A stretch of 64,000 bases of DNA from Paenibacillus glycanilyticus (GTDB lineage Bacteria; Bacillota; Bacilli; Paenibacillales; Paenibacillaceae). The stretch is from assembly GCF_023715145.1 (NCBI RefSeq), contig NZ_JAMBNP010000001.1:744001-808000 (forward strand). Reading direction: 5' to 3'. The notes beneath the pieces were generated by a model. The model was given only the letters and a program-made list of their open reading frames with translations, had not been told where the DNA came from and made no database searches. The position numbers and the translations under genes were made by a program. Of the stretch, positions 36,543 to 45,170 are shown piece after piece (the first letter of the stretch is position 1; each line of letters begins with the position of its first letter).

Positions 36543-36649
36543 GCCTTTGAATAGCCTCCCACAACATTCTTACCACAATAGAATTTACAAGCTTCCCTGC
36601 AAGGAAAACCGAAGCTCTATTTGGCGATTAAATACCTCCTGGCCCGTTC

Positions 36650-38287
36650 TTATAAATAAACGAGCTGATGCCCGCCTGTCGGACTGAACGGAAGCTCAAG
36701 AAGCTTCTCCAGCCAGGCCGAGCCGTATCGGTTCCAATACCCCGTCATATTAATGACTCTCTCCTGCGGTTTGCCGCTCGGCCATAACGAGAGCGCAATG
36801 CGGTCAAGCTGGCGAATGGAAGCATCATACTGCTTATTAAATGCATCCTTCGTCTTTGCTTCCAAATATTCGATCTGCTCAACAATCTTCTGACGGTTTG
36901 TTTCCCCCAGCTTCAGAAGTCCCGGCTGAATCGATCCGGCAAGCTCAAGAAGAGGGCCGTACATCGTGATAAAAGACTGCTTCACTTCATGGAACTGTTC
37001 CTCGATGGACAGCTGATCCTGCTCCGCCAGCCACTGCTGCTTGCGGGCCTCGAAGCGTTTGGCCACATCCTCGAATGACAGCTCATATTTTATCATATGC
37101 TTCGAAATCGTTCCTTCTACCAGCGTAAAGGACATCCGCGGCACAATAATCGGCATTTCCATACCTAGCTTACGAAAAGCTTCGCCGGTTAATGCCCAAT
37201 ATGCAATCTCGCCCGGACCTAAAACCGTGCCCAGCACGGGGAACAGATAGTCCTGCATGATGGGTCTTGTCAGCACGTTATTGCTAAGCTGCGACGGCTG
37301 CTCCTCCGCAAGCTGCAGCAGCTGCTCCTTCGTCCAGAAAGCAGTGCCCTTCCGATCCTGGAACTGCCCGTCACGCTTATGGAGCAGCGTTCTCTCATGC
37401 CCGTTTGCCTGATTGAACACAAAGAGGTTCGCGCTTGCTTCCACCACATCCGCCTGCAATTGATAACCGCAGGACTTTACTTTCTCCGCAGCCGACTTAT
37501 AAGCCTGCTCCAAAACATCATTTTCCTCAATCATCCGGCGGAACATCGGGGATTCGATCCTGCGAATCTTCGGATCGTCGGCATCCAGCAGCACAAGACC
37601 TTCCTTCCCGAACAAAAAGGCCAGAATTCCCGCAAACATGTCCGACAACGAGTGGGACTGTTCGGTAATCAGCTTCAGCTGTTCAAGCAAGCCGGGCTTA
37701 AAATCGGAATGAGGAAGCGTCTGCTCCAGCTCTTCCAGCAGCTTGTTCCAGCTGTCGGCATCAACAGCCGTGCGGCTGACCGAAGTTCTTGGACCTTCCG
37801 GGCGCTGCAGCGTCAGCTTGCGAAGCTCCTGCTCCGCATTCAGCACATAGGTATGATTGGCTTCATCCCAATCATGGTCCTCACCGGCGATCCAGAAGAC
37901 CGGCACGACCTTGCGGCCAAGCTTTTCTGTCGCCCATTTGGCGCCGCTGACAACAGAGACCGCTTTATGTATAACAAGAAGCGCTCCCGACCACAAACCG
38001 GCTTGCTGCCCTCCAATAATAACCGGAGCCCCTTCCGCGATCGCGCGGATGGAAGCGTCCACCTCCGGTGTCGTATACGGGCTGTTGTATTGGCGCAGCA
38101 CCTCTGCTACTTCCGCCGCATTCGCCCTGCTGCCGGCAAGCTCCTCCAGCCGCTGCATGCGGGCTGTCCAATCCTGCTCCCGGCCAGCATGATAGCCGTA
38201 CAGTGAATCCAAATTTGCGTCCGTCCGATGTATATAAGCCTCTGTTAAAGGCTGGGCGCTTGGCAAGTCATAATGTTCCGTATTCAT
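36650..38287 (-). CDS. bshC: Bacillithiol synthase BshC (cysteine-adding enzyme)
   Basis: A 545-residue protein, close to the usual length. It contains GQQAGLWSGALLVIHKA and VFWIAGEDHDWDEANH, conserved in BshC, and a long C-terminal coiled coil (about 385-470). BshC joins cysteine to GlcN-malate, the last step of bacillithiol synthesis; other bsh genes are not in the window. The ATG at 38287 has AGGAGG about 13 bases upstream, slightly far; the longer ORF to 38380 lacks family similarity. Confidence 0.93.
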   Translation of the reverse strand: MNTEHYDLPSAQPLTEAYIHRTDANLDSLYGYHAGREQDWTARMQRLEELAGSRANAAEVAEVLRQYNSPYTTPEVDASIRAIAEGAPVIIGGQQAGLWSGALLVIHKAVSVVSGAKWATEKLGRKVVPVFWIAGEDHDWDEANHTYVLNAEQELRKLTLQRPEGPRTSVSRTAVDADSWNKLLEELEQTLPHSDFKPGLLEQLKLITEQSHSLSDMFAGILAFLFGKEGLVLLDADDPKIRRIESPMFRRMIEENDVLEQAYKSAAEKVKSCGYQLQADVVEASANLFVFNQANGHERTLLHKRDGQFQDRKGTAFWTKEQLLQLAEEQPSQLSNNVLTRPIMQDYLFPVLGTVLGPGEIAYWALTGEAFRKLGMEMPIIVPRMSFTLVEGTISKHMIKYELSFEDVAKRFEARKQQWLAEQDQLSIEEQFHEVKQSFITMYGPLLELAGSIQPGLLKLGETNRQKIVEQIEYLEAKTKDAFNKQYDASIRQLDRIALSLWPSGKPQERVINMTGYWNRYGSAWLEKLLELPFSPTGGHQLVYL

Positions 38288-38395
38288 AGCGCAGCCAGTT
38301 CCTCCTAATTCAATCTTATATTTTGAATAACTGTAATCATTCATGCAACAATTTGATTGTACACAAAGGATAAGCCACACGTCAAAAGAAAAAGA

Positions 38396-38417
38396 CCCGC
38401 AACTTATTAGCTGCAGG
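38396..38417 (-). terminator. Terminator of the DUF3397 gene
   Basis: On the minus strand CCTGCAGC pairs with GTTGCGGG (two G-U pairs) around TAATAA, followed by TCTTTTTCTTTT. It is 12 bases after the stop at 38429. Confidence 0.75.
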
Positions 38418-38428
38418 CCGGGGCTTAT

Positions 38429-38824
38429 TTATGCAGAGAAGATTTTTTGTCCAATCGCAATAAACATCAGAAGTAGATAAGCCATGCTCATTGTAAAAAA
38501 TCCCAGCCGCCATACCGCCCGGAACACTCGCTTGACATTAACGCTGCCGCGTTTGCGGAACTGCATATTGCCAAGCAGGCCGCCGCCAAGCAGCATAAAA
38601 AGAATGATGGCGTACAATCCGAATGAACTCTTAAATAAAGAATCGAACAATACGGCTACACAACCGATCAGTAGTGCTGTCGTAACATCCATCGCAAGCT
38701 GAAAGGCTTTCTTTCTATCGTCCGAAAACATGCCATACCCGAAATAAACAAGAAGAAACGGAATGACAGGTATTACTGCCAGATAGGCATAGACGTATTT
38801 AATGCTGTCCCATAAAAAGCCCAT
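38429..38824 (-). CDS. DUF3397 membrane protein
   Basis: A 131-residue protein with four hydrophobic segments (about 8-32, 42-62, 66-86, 106-128) joined by short basic loops, matching the DUF3397 family of Bacilli. No function is known. AAGGTG lies upstream of the ATG. It follows the panE-like gene by 25 bases, possibly co-transcribed. Confidence 0.8.
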   Translation of the reverse strand: MGFLWDSIKYVYAYLAVIPVIPFLLVYFGYGMFSDDRKKAFQLAMDVTTALLIGCVAVLFDSLFKSSFGLYAIILFMLLGGGLLGNMQFRKRGSVNVKRVFRAVWRLGFFTMSMAYLLLMFIAIGQKIFSA

Positions 38825-38849
38825 GTCATCCGCACCTTTCCTTATTATC

Positions 38850-39785
38850 CTATTGGAGCTGCTTCACTAGTGCCGTAACGGCATCATTTAACGGAGAAGG
38901 TATTCCATGGTATCTTCCCAGCGTACTTATACCGCCGTTAATCCAGTCGATTTCCGTCTGCCGTCCTGCCCTTACATCACTAAGCATGGAGGATACATTC
39001 GCTGCTGTTGCCGTGCAAACCCGCAACACGCGCTGCCAATCATCGCCTTCGGGCTTCAGCCCGTCTGCCGTAAGAATCGCTATTGTTTCTTCAAATAAGG
39101 ACCTCATCAGCTTGAGCCTTGAAGGATGCTGCGGCAGCTCTCCATTCGTCGCATCATAAATAGCCGTAAGCGGATTAATGACCGCGTTAATAAGCAGCTT
39201 TTGGTAAATCCGATCCCTCATTTCATTCGACAGCTCGGCGCTGAATCCTGCCGATTTCAGGATATTTATCAACAAATTTTGGAGATTTTCGTCCTTTTTA
39301 TCCCCATTTAATGTCCCGAACCATAGCTGCCCTTCACCTGTGTGCCGGACAGTTCGTTCATCCAGCCGCCTCGCCCCGACAGAAGTGACGCCCGCATACA
39401 AAGCGGCTTCAGGCAGGAACTCCGCCAGCTTGTCCATATGCCCGATACCGTTCTGAAGGCACAGCAATGCCGCATGCTCATTGCTTAGCAGCTGAAGCTG
39501 GCGAAGCAGCGGTTCGGCAATATGGCTTTGCTTCACCGTAAGAATAATCCAGGATGGCGATTGGATATCGTCGATTGGATGGTCATGAAGGCTTGCAAAA
39601 CTATGGCTTTGCACCCCGATAGTCTGAGTTCCGCCATCAAGCGCCTCCAGCCGGATCCCTTCCGCCCGGAGCTGCTCCGCCTGTTCGTTCGTTCTGGTCC
39701 ACACCGTAACCTCCTGCCCCGCCTGCGCCAGCCGGCCGGCATGCAGGAGTCCGATGGCTCCGCCTCCAACTATATGTATCTTCAA
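38850..39785 (-). CDS. 2-dehydropantoate 2-reductase (ApbA/PanE family)
   Basis: A 311-residue NADPH-dependent reductase. It has the N-terminal nucleotide motif GGGAIGLLHAGRLA, LLCLQNGIGHMDKL, and the catalytic-lysine helix region YQKLLINAVINPLTAIYDATNGEL. The family reduces ketopantoate to pantoate for coenzyme A, but paralogues with other substrates are common, so the specific name is not given. It starts at TTG 39785 with AGGAGG upstream. Confidence 0.85.
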   Translation of the reverse strand: MKIHIVGGGAIGLLHAGRLAQAGQEVTVWTRTNEQAEQLRAEGIRLEALDGGTQTIGVQSHSFASLHDHPIDDIQSPSWIILTVKQSHIAEPLLRQLQLLSNEHAALLCLQNGIGHMDKLAEFLPEAALYAGVTSVGARRLDERTVRHTGEGQLWFGTLNGDKKDENLQNLLINILKSAGFSAELSNEMRDRIYQKLLINAVINPLTAIYDATNGELPQHPSRLKLMRSLFEETIAILTADGLKPEGDDWQRVLRVCTATAANVSSMLSDVRAGRQTEIDWINGGISTLGRYHGIPSPLNDAVTALVKQLQ

Positions 39786-39965
39786 ATCCGGGTCCTCCTA
39801 AAATGAATAATCGTCACAACGACTCCATACAGAAAGCCCGCGTGATGATCCGTTTTCCCTCGAAAGCAAGGGGCATAAAAAAAGCATGCCCGTATCTATA
39901 GCATACCTGTTTCTATATATCCCGCAAGCGCCAAGCTTGAACGATAGCATGATAAAAAGCAAACA

Positions 39966-39989
39966 CCCCGCCGTATGATACCGGCGGGG
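39966..39989 (-). terminator. rsfA terminator
   Basis: An 8 bp stem CCCCGCCG/CGGCGGGG with a seven-base loop lies eight bases after the rsfA stop; on the minus strand TGTTTGCTTTTT follows. Confidence 0.8.
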
Positions 39990-39996
39990 CGTTCAC

Positions 39997-40647
39997 CTAT
40001 TCGATCCGTTCCAAATTTCCGTTCGCATCCATTTTAAAACGAGGTTTAGCTTCCTCTTCATGCGTTAACACCGCCAATCGGCGTGCCCGGTCCATAATTT
40101 GAATCAATGTTTTATAGTCATCATTGACTGCCCGGTAATCCGTTTGAACATTGTTTACTTCTTTAGACAATCTCTCATTCTCATCGCGCAGACGTTCAAT
40201 CTCATCATCTTTTTCCTTCAGTTCTTTCTCGAAAGACTTGATTTGACGGCTTACGTCTTGATAAGTGGTCTTGAATTGTCTAAGAAAACGAATAATGGAA
40301 TCAACGGATAAACCTTCTTCCGTCGTTACCGCATTAGCACTAAATGCTCTTTCTTCTGCATCAAAAACGGCAATAGAAGAGACATGTGGGGTAGCGACAA
40401 TCGCCTGTTTTTTCAAATAATTGCGCTTCTGGCGCTGTTGCTTGGCAATTTGAATCGCTTCTTCATAACGTTTGCGGACACAGCTGTTCCAACGGAAGCC
40501 ACAGGCTGCAGACGTCCGTCCTATACGTTCCCCTACCTCTTCGAATGCCGCAAGCTGGGTACTTCCTTCGCGAATATGGCGTAGTGTGACTTCGGCGAGT
40601 ATTAGATCGTCGTCGGGACTCCACGCATCTTGTCTGACTGCTGTCAT
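39997..40647 (-). CDS. rsfA: RsfA family prespore-specific regulator
   Basis: A 216-residue protein. The N-terminal Myb/SANT-like DNA-binding domain (residues 8-65: WSPDDDLILAEVTLRHIREG, RIGRTSAACGFRWNSCVRKRY) is typical of RsfA. A long coiled coil occupies about 118-185. RsfA modulates part of the sigma-F regulon in the B. subtilis forespore. AAGGAGG precedes the ATG. The 266 bases to the divergent DUF2626 gene hold that gene's promoter. Confidence 0.88.
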   Translation of the reverse strand: MTAVRQDAWSPDDDLILAEVTLRHIREGSTQLAAFEEVGERIGRTSAACGFRWNSCVRKRYEEAIQIAKQQRQKRNYLKKQAIVATPHVSSIAVFDAEERAFSANAVTTEEGLSVDSIIRFLRQFKTTYQDVSRQIKSFEKELKEKDDEIERLRDENERLSKEVNNVQTDYRAVNDDYKTLIQIMDRARRLAVLTHEEEAKPRFKMDANGNLERIE

Positions 40648-40842
40648 GCGACCAAAACCTCCTTACGTAAAGGCGCTTACTTTATCTCTATGCCCTTGGT
40701 AGAGTTCATAGAATCTATTGGATACTAATTTGTATAACCAAAATTCAAAAAGCTCATACATATTTCATTTGATTAACGCGCAAACTGATGTCATAACCTT
40801 GCCAATTTACACAAAATAGTTGAATTTGTTCGTACTTGCTTG

Positions 40843-40871
40843 TTTACACTGCCAAATTCAACCGTTATAAT
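40843..40871 (+). promoter_or_regulatory. Sigma-A type promoter of the DUF2626 gene
   Basis: TTTACA (40843-40848) and TATAAT (40866-40871) are separated by 17 bases and lie about 40 bases before the ATG. Confidence 0.8.
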
Positions 40872-40913
40872 GTACAATAGAAATTCGGGTCATAACGAAG
40901 GGGGGATGGTTTC

Positions 40914-41150
40914 ATGGCACGCATGTATCGGGTACTCGGTTTTTGGACGCTTGTGATCGGCTTGATGGCTTTCGCAGGTCACATGACTGAATTCGCACTT
41001 CTGTTTTTTGCACAAGCGATCGCTTTCGTTTTCCTGGGTTATCTAAAATTTAGCGAACGAACATACATACTCATGTTCTGGGGATATATGGTTATTTCGT
41101 TTGCGGGCTTTACATATTGGACGGTATTCAAAATGGGCAACCCATTCTAA
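40914..41150 (+). CDS. DUF2626 small membrane protein
   Basis: A 78-residue protein with three hydrophobic segments, matching DUF2626 (YqgY of B. subtilis). It is strongly conserved in Bacilli with no known function. It has a strong promoter, an AAGGGGGG ribosome binding site and its own terminator. Confidence 0.88.
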   Translation: MARMYRVLGFWTLVIGLMAFAGHMTEFALLFFAQAIAFVFLGYLKFSERTYILMFWGYMVISFAGFTYWTVFKMGNPF

Positions 41151-41164
41151 AGTATGCGAACGGC

Positions 41165-41199
41165 AAAAAGGTGCGGCTCCAAAGAGCTGCACCTTTTTT
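41165..41199. terminator. Bidirectional terminator between DUF2626 and the methyltransferase
   Basis: AAAAAGGTGC-GGCTC pairs with AGAGC-TGCACCTTTTT around a short loop with one mismatch; A and T tracts on both sides serve both convergent genes. It touches the methyltransferase stop codon. Confidence 0.85.
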
Positions 41200-42374
41200 T
41201 ATTGGGATTGCTTATCCAGGATAAGTACTTTGAACGTCTCGCTCATGCCGTCGCTCAGCAGTAATTGACGAACGGCACGGTTCATTTTGGCGGTTGGCCC
41301 AAACGGATCTGTCTCCGCGTGATTCCGAAGCAGCCCCATCGCCCCATGATCGATAAGAAACTGCTTCTGGGTATTGTAGTAGCTAATTTGCCAACCGGCT
41401 GCCTCCGCAGCGTGACGAATCGACGTAAAGGGCACATGCGCCGTTATATCCTGCTCCCCGATCCGCGCGTAAGGCTCGTCGTTAGCGACATGGCCCGAGT
41501 AGCAGAGCAGCGTCCCCTTCATCCGGTGACCCGCCGTATATTCATCCGCCTCGTGACCGTAATCAATAATGATGACCCTTCCCGAGTCCATTAATTGGCC
41601 AAGCTGAGCGAGCCATAGCTCGGCTTCTGCATTAACCTCCGTTTGCTGTCCTTCCCTCAGGCTGATCCCGTCCCTTTGCAGGGAAGCAGCAACCCGTTCA
41701 TCCGAGAGCGGCATATACACTTCGTAAAAGCCTTCTTCCGCATTACCCGCTACGCCCAGCTCGACGAGTTCCCCTTTCTCCACCGATACCCGATGCACCG
41801 GAAAAGCATCCAGCAGTTCGTTCGCGAGAACAACGGATGGCAGCTCCCGCCAGTATCCGCCCCTTTGCCGAGCCTGCATGGAGCTAAGAAACAACGGTGA
41901 TAAGGAATCGTATGAAGGGTGTGAAAATAAAACAAGCTTGGCCTCTTCCAGATGGCTTGGATGATCATCGACCAATACAGGCCGGCATTGGTAGGGAAAG
42001 GCATGGTCTGATTTGGCCGCTTGCCAGGCCTCTTGAATCTGCATCGACAATCGCCCGGTGCCCGCTCCCCATTCCACAAGCTGAATATCTCCGCCAACGG
42101 CGCGGACCGCATAGTCTTGCAATCCGTTTGCCAGGCAAAAGGCAAGTACCGTGCCCACGCCTGAGCTTGTATAGAAATCGCCCTTCCTGCCTATACGAAC
42201 CGGCCCCGACCGATAATAGCCGTCTTGCTGGTCATATAAGCATAAGGTCATATATTGTTTAAACGTTATGCAGCGCAAACGGTCCGTCGAGCCTTCCGCT
42301 CCAGGCCGCCAGCCGACGGCAGGCATGCCGGAAATCTGATTTGAAATACGGTTGATTAGCGCATTTTTGCCCAT
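41199..42374 (-). CDS. SAM-dependent methyltransferase, MidA/NDUFAF7 family
   Basis: A 391-residue protein of the DUF185 (MidA/NDUFAF7) group. The N-terminal signature ITFKQYMTLCLYDQQDGYY is followed by KGDFYTSSGVG, the SAM motif VEWGAGTGRLSMQI, NELLDAFPVHR and VIIDYGHEADEY. The mitochondrial homologue methylates an arginine of complex I; bacterial targets are mostly unknown. It is divergent from the coiled-coil protein gene. Confidence 0.88.
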   Translation of the reverse strand: MGKNALINRISNQISGMPAVGWRPGAEGSTDRLRCITFKQYMTLCLYDQQDGYYRSGPVRIGRKGDFYTSSGVGTVLAFCLANGLQDYAVRAVGGDIQLVEWGAGTGRLSMQIQEAWQAAKSDHAFPYQCRPVLVDDHPSHLEEAKLVLFSHPSYDSLSPLFLSSMQARQRGGYWRELPSVVLANELLDAFPVHRVSVEKGELVELGVAGNAEEGFYEVYMPLSDERVAASLQRDGISLREGQQTEVNAEAELWLAQLGQLMDSGRVIIIDYGHEADEYTAGHRMKGTLLCYSGHVANDEPYARIGEQDITAHVPFTSIRHAAEAAGWQISYYNTQKQFLIDHGAMGLLRNHAETDPFGPTAKMNRAVRQLLLSDGMSETFKVLILDKQSQ

Positions 42375-42478
42375 TTTCGCCTGTTCATCTCCCGCTGATA
42401 AGATATAATAAATGGAACCATCGCATACATATACAATGATTGCTGTACAGGCCTGTCAACGTGGAAAGGAGGCGGCTG

Positions 42479-43579
42479 GTGGCATTCCATCGCATTTATG
42501 TTCGGGGCAGATTGCTCTTTACCCTTCTTATCGTGCTTATGCTTGCCATTTGCAAGCTTCCTGTTATGGCCGAGCCGCAATTGACGGAGGACGAGCAGGT
42601 CAATCAGATCCTCGAGAAGAGCCTGTCTATCGTGGAGATTGACAAAGAAATTGCCCGCATACAGACGGAGAAGCAAAAGGTTACGGAGGATATGTCGGCT
42701 ACCGATAAACGGATCATGCAGAGGGAACAGGAAATTAAGGAGAAACGCGAAGAGGCCGGAAAGGTCCTGCGTGCTTATTACATGGGTGAACGCGAGATTC
42801 TGCTGCGCGCCATTCTTTCGTTTGACTCTCTCCACGAGCTGTTCGCCATGCTGGACTATGTCGATATCATATTCACCAAGGACCGGAATACCCTTGACTC
42901 TTATACCAAGGAATACAAGAGCCTAAAAGAGGAGTACACCAAGCTGGACGGAAGAAAAACAGAGCTTGAGGAAATCGAAAGCCGGCTTCAAACACAGCGT
43001 AACCGGGTCGCCCAGCTGGAGGACCAGATCGACGGCGAGCTAGCCGGACGTTCCGACGCGGATCGTCTTCGCCTGCTGATGCAGGAGCTGACGAATTATT
43101 GGGAATCCGCCGGCCTTCAGGAAGTGGAGTTGTATTTCGGCGCTTTATCCAAGGCGATGAACAAACTGCCGAATTGGCTCGAGGATAATAAGCAATATCT
43201 GGAGATCAACGGCTTCAATTACACGATTCGCATCCCGGAGGATGCGCTTAACGCCTTCCTTAGGGAGCAAGATAAACGGTTTAACGATTTCTCCTTCCGA
43301 TTCGAGGACGGCAAAGTAATTGCCTCCGGCAAGCATGAGGACATCGAAATCGCCGTATCCGGCCACTATACCGTGGAAGATAAGCCAAAGAACGGCATCG
43401 TGTTCCATGTCGACGAGCTGTTATTTAACGGCTTTGCCTTGCCGGATACAACAAGAAAAACACTCGAAGAGAAATTTGATCTCGGCTTTTACCCCGGTGA
43501 CATTATTACCTTCATACAAGCTAAATCCGTTGAAATGAAAGAAAAAGAACTCATTGTTAATCTGAAGATGAAGCTGTAA
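42479..43579 (+). CDS. Secreted or membrane-anchored coiled-coil protein of unknown function
   Basis: A 366-residue protein. A hydrophobic N-terminal segment (LLFTLLIVLMLAI) is a signal peptide or anchor, with possible cleavage after PVMA. A coiled coil with heptad-like Glu/Lys/Arg spacing covers about 33-185, similar in style to the N-terminal domains of CwlO or PcsB. The C-terminal half (about 200-366) is a beta-rich domain I do not recognise; no peptidase motif is seen. GTG 42479 has AAAGGAGG six bases upstream. Its 3' end overlaps the convergent solute-binding gene by 23 bases. Confidence 0.8.
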   Translation: MAFHRIYVRGRLLFTLLIVLMLAICKLPVMAEPQLTEDEQVNQILEKSLSIVEIDKEIARIQTEKQKVTEDMSATDKRIMQREQEIKEKREEAGKVLRAYYMGEREILLRAILSFDSLHELFAMLDYVDIIFTKDRNTLDSYTKEYKSLKEEYTKLDGRKTELEEIESRLQTQRNRVAQLEDQIDGELAGRSDADRLRLLMQELTNYWESAGLQEVELYFGALSKAMNKLPNWLEDNKQYLEINGFNYTIRIPEDALNAFLREQDKRFNDFSFRFEDGKVIASGKHEDIEIAVSGHYTVEDKPKNGIVFHVDELLFNGFALPDTTRKTLEEKFDLGFYPGDIITFIQAKSVEMKEKELIVNLKMKL

Positions 43580-44831
43580 CCGATTGGATAAAGGAAGCAA
43601 TATCCGCTGCCCCGCTCGCGTACAGCTTCCATAACGCCTGCCAGCGGTTCCATTCCCTGTGCCAGCTTGGCGCAGGCGGCTCGCTGATCGGCTCCTCATT
43701 AAGCAAAGGCAATAACCACGAAGGCGGATATTGGGCTGCTGTGCCCGAATATCCGCTTATTTCGTATAAGGAGTTTTTGGCAGGCAGCTTGCCGAAGCGT
43801 TCATACGCATTTTCCTGCTCGGTAACGCCTGTCATCTCTTGAATCCAGGTAAAGGCCGACTCCGCTTTATCCGAAGCGGCAGAGACCACAAAGCTACGGC
43901 TTCCGAGCCATACATTGCAAAGCTTATTCTTATCCATGACCAGCTTGTCCTGCTCGGACCTTGAAAGACCTTTATAGGCGGACCACGGAATGACGGAAGC
44001 AAGCAGCTGTTTATTCTCCATCTCGGTGCCAAGCAAGCGGTTATTAAGCACAGTTCCAGGAATCGTCAAAGAAGCCGTCTCCTTTAGACGGTCGGCCGAC
44101 TCTTCACTTAATAACAAATCCCCTGCCCCACGCTTGTCCGCACTGCTCCAGCCATCCAGCCAGGCTGCCATTCCGCTGAAGTCTCCAGGCAAATACAGAA
44201 GTGTCTCAGGCGCTTCGCCAGAAGCTGTCAGACGGCTGGCTAGTTCCTTGAAATTCGCCCATGCTTTTGGCGGCTCAGCCATGTTCTGTTCCGCTAGCAT
44301 GGCTTTATTCCATACGAGAACAGAGGGATCGGCATCATATGGAATCCCCCACAGATAGCTGTTCCACTTTAATGGCGCCAGAAGCTTAGCCGGCTGATCG
44401 GATACCGTATTTGCCGTATTGACGTTATCAACGGGCTCAAGCAGGCCCATAACGGCAAACTCCCTTATCCAGCCGCTGTCCATCAGCATAATATCGGAGG
44501 ATGAGCCAAGCATGAGGTCTTGTTTCCAAGCCGTATAAGCCTCCTCCTTGGATTCGATATTATGCAGCTGGACATGGATATCCGGGTATTTCAATCGAAA
44601 CCGGTCATTCGCTTCTTCTAGATAGGCAAATTCCTCAGCCGACATGGAAACGGTTACAACAATCGACTCCATCGGTTCTTCGTCGTATTCGCCTACCACA
44701 GGTCCTGTATTGGCATCACGGGAACTGCTGCCGGGTGAGGGCTGCTTATGTGAGCCCAGATTCGGAATAAGTAAAATAACGGACAAAATCACTACTCCAG
44801 CAAAGATCATCACAGATCTCCTTGTAGCCAC
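43557..44831 (-). CDS. Extracellular solute-binding protein (family 1), orphan
   Basis: A 424-residue periplasmic-binding-protein fold of the sugar-binding family 1: YLEEANDRFRLKYPDIHVQLHNIE, SSDIMLMDSGWIREFAVMGLLEP, LWGIPYDADPSVLVWNKAM. The N-terminus has one membrane segment (about 7-24) but no lipobox Cys, so it is anchored by an uncleaved helix or secreted. No ABC permease genes are adjacent, so the partner transporter or receptor is unknown. GTG start at 44831 with AAAGGGAG upstream. Confidence 0.82.
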   Translation of the reverse strand: MATRRSVMIFAGVVILSVILLIPNLGSHKQPSPGSSSRDANTGPVVGEYDEEPMESIVVTVSMSAEEFAYLEEANDRFRLKYPDIHVQLHNIESKEEAYTAWKQDLMLGSSSDIMLMDSGWIREFAVMGLLEPVDNVNTANTVSDQPAKLLAPLKWNSYLWGIPYDADPSVLVWNKAMLAEQNMAEPPKAWANFKELASRLTASGEAPETLLYLPGDFSGMAAWLDGWSSADKRGAGDLLLSEESADRLKETASLTIPGTVLNNRLLGTEMENKQLLASVIPWSAYKGLSRSEQDKLVMDKNKLCNVWLGSRSFVVSAASDKAESAFTWIQEMTGVTEQENAYERFGKLPAKNSLYEISGYSGTAAQYPPSWLLPLLNEEPISEPPAPSWHREWNRWQALWKLYASGAADIASFIQSVTASSSD

Positions 44832-45170
44832 GCGCTTCTCCCTTTCCGGTATAACATTTGCCCCCGAAATCTACTCTATTTAAAACCTATCATAGCAATA
44901 AAACGTAGAGTTGTCCAAACAAGTCTAGGACTTTATCCCCCCTGCCCTGTAGGTTAATGTGACTCACTCCGTAATTCAAATGTTCTTTCGATCGCCATTG
45001 CTCGTGGATTCCATCGATTTAAGTATAGACAGTGTAGGAATCTTCTCACAAATGCGAACGTTACACTTCTACAGAATCATTTGAATTACTCCGTTCGCCC
45101 TATTAACCTCTGCCTTTAAACAGCAAATAGCGGTGCTGGGATTTTCCCGGCACCGCTTCTTTCGGAAAAA
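44832..45170. other. Non-coding region with nested inverted repeats
   Basis: No credible ORF. Inverted arms nest symmetrically: AGGTTAAT (44951-44958) with ATTAACCT (45102-45109); GTAATTCAAATGTTCT (44971-44986) with AGAATCATTTGAATTAC (45073-45089); GGATTCC (45006-45012) with GGAATC (45037-45042). AGTGTA (45031-45036) could instead pair with TACACT (45062-45067), which crosses that last stem. The left and right inter-arm spacers are both 12 bases. It could be a structured RNA, a regulatory site or a decayed mobile element. Confidence 0.6.
45129..45157 (-). terminator. phoH terminator
   Basis: AGCGGTGCTGGGA with its complement forms a 12 bp stem 14 bases after the stop; on the minus strand the following sequence is only moderately T-rich. 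Confidence 0.65.

Noticed and set aside
36543-36649. SAM or SAH riboswitch before ahcY
   Set aside because: The gap is 107 bases and lacks the conserved cores of these aptamers.
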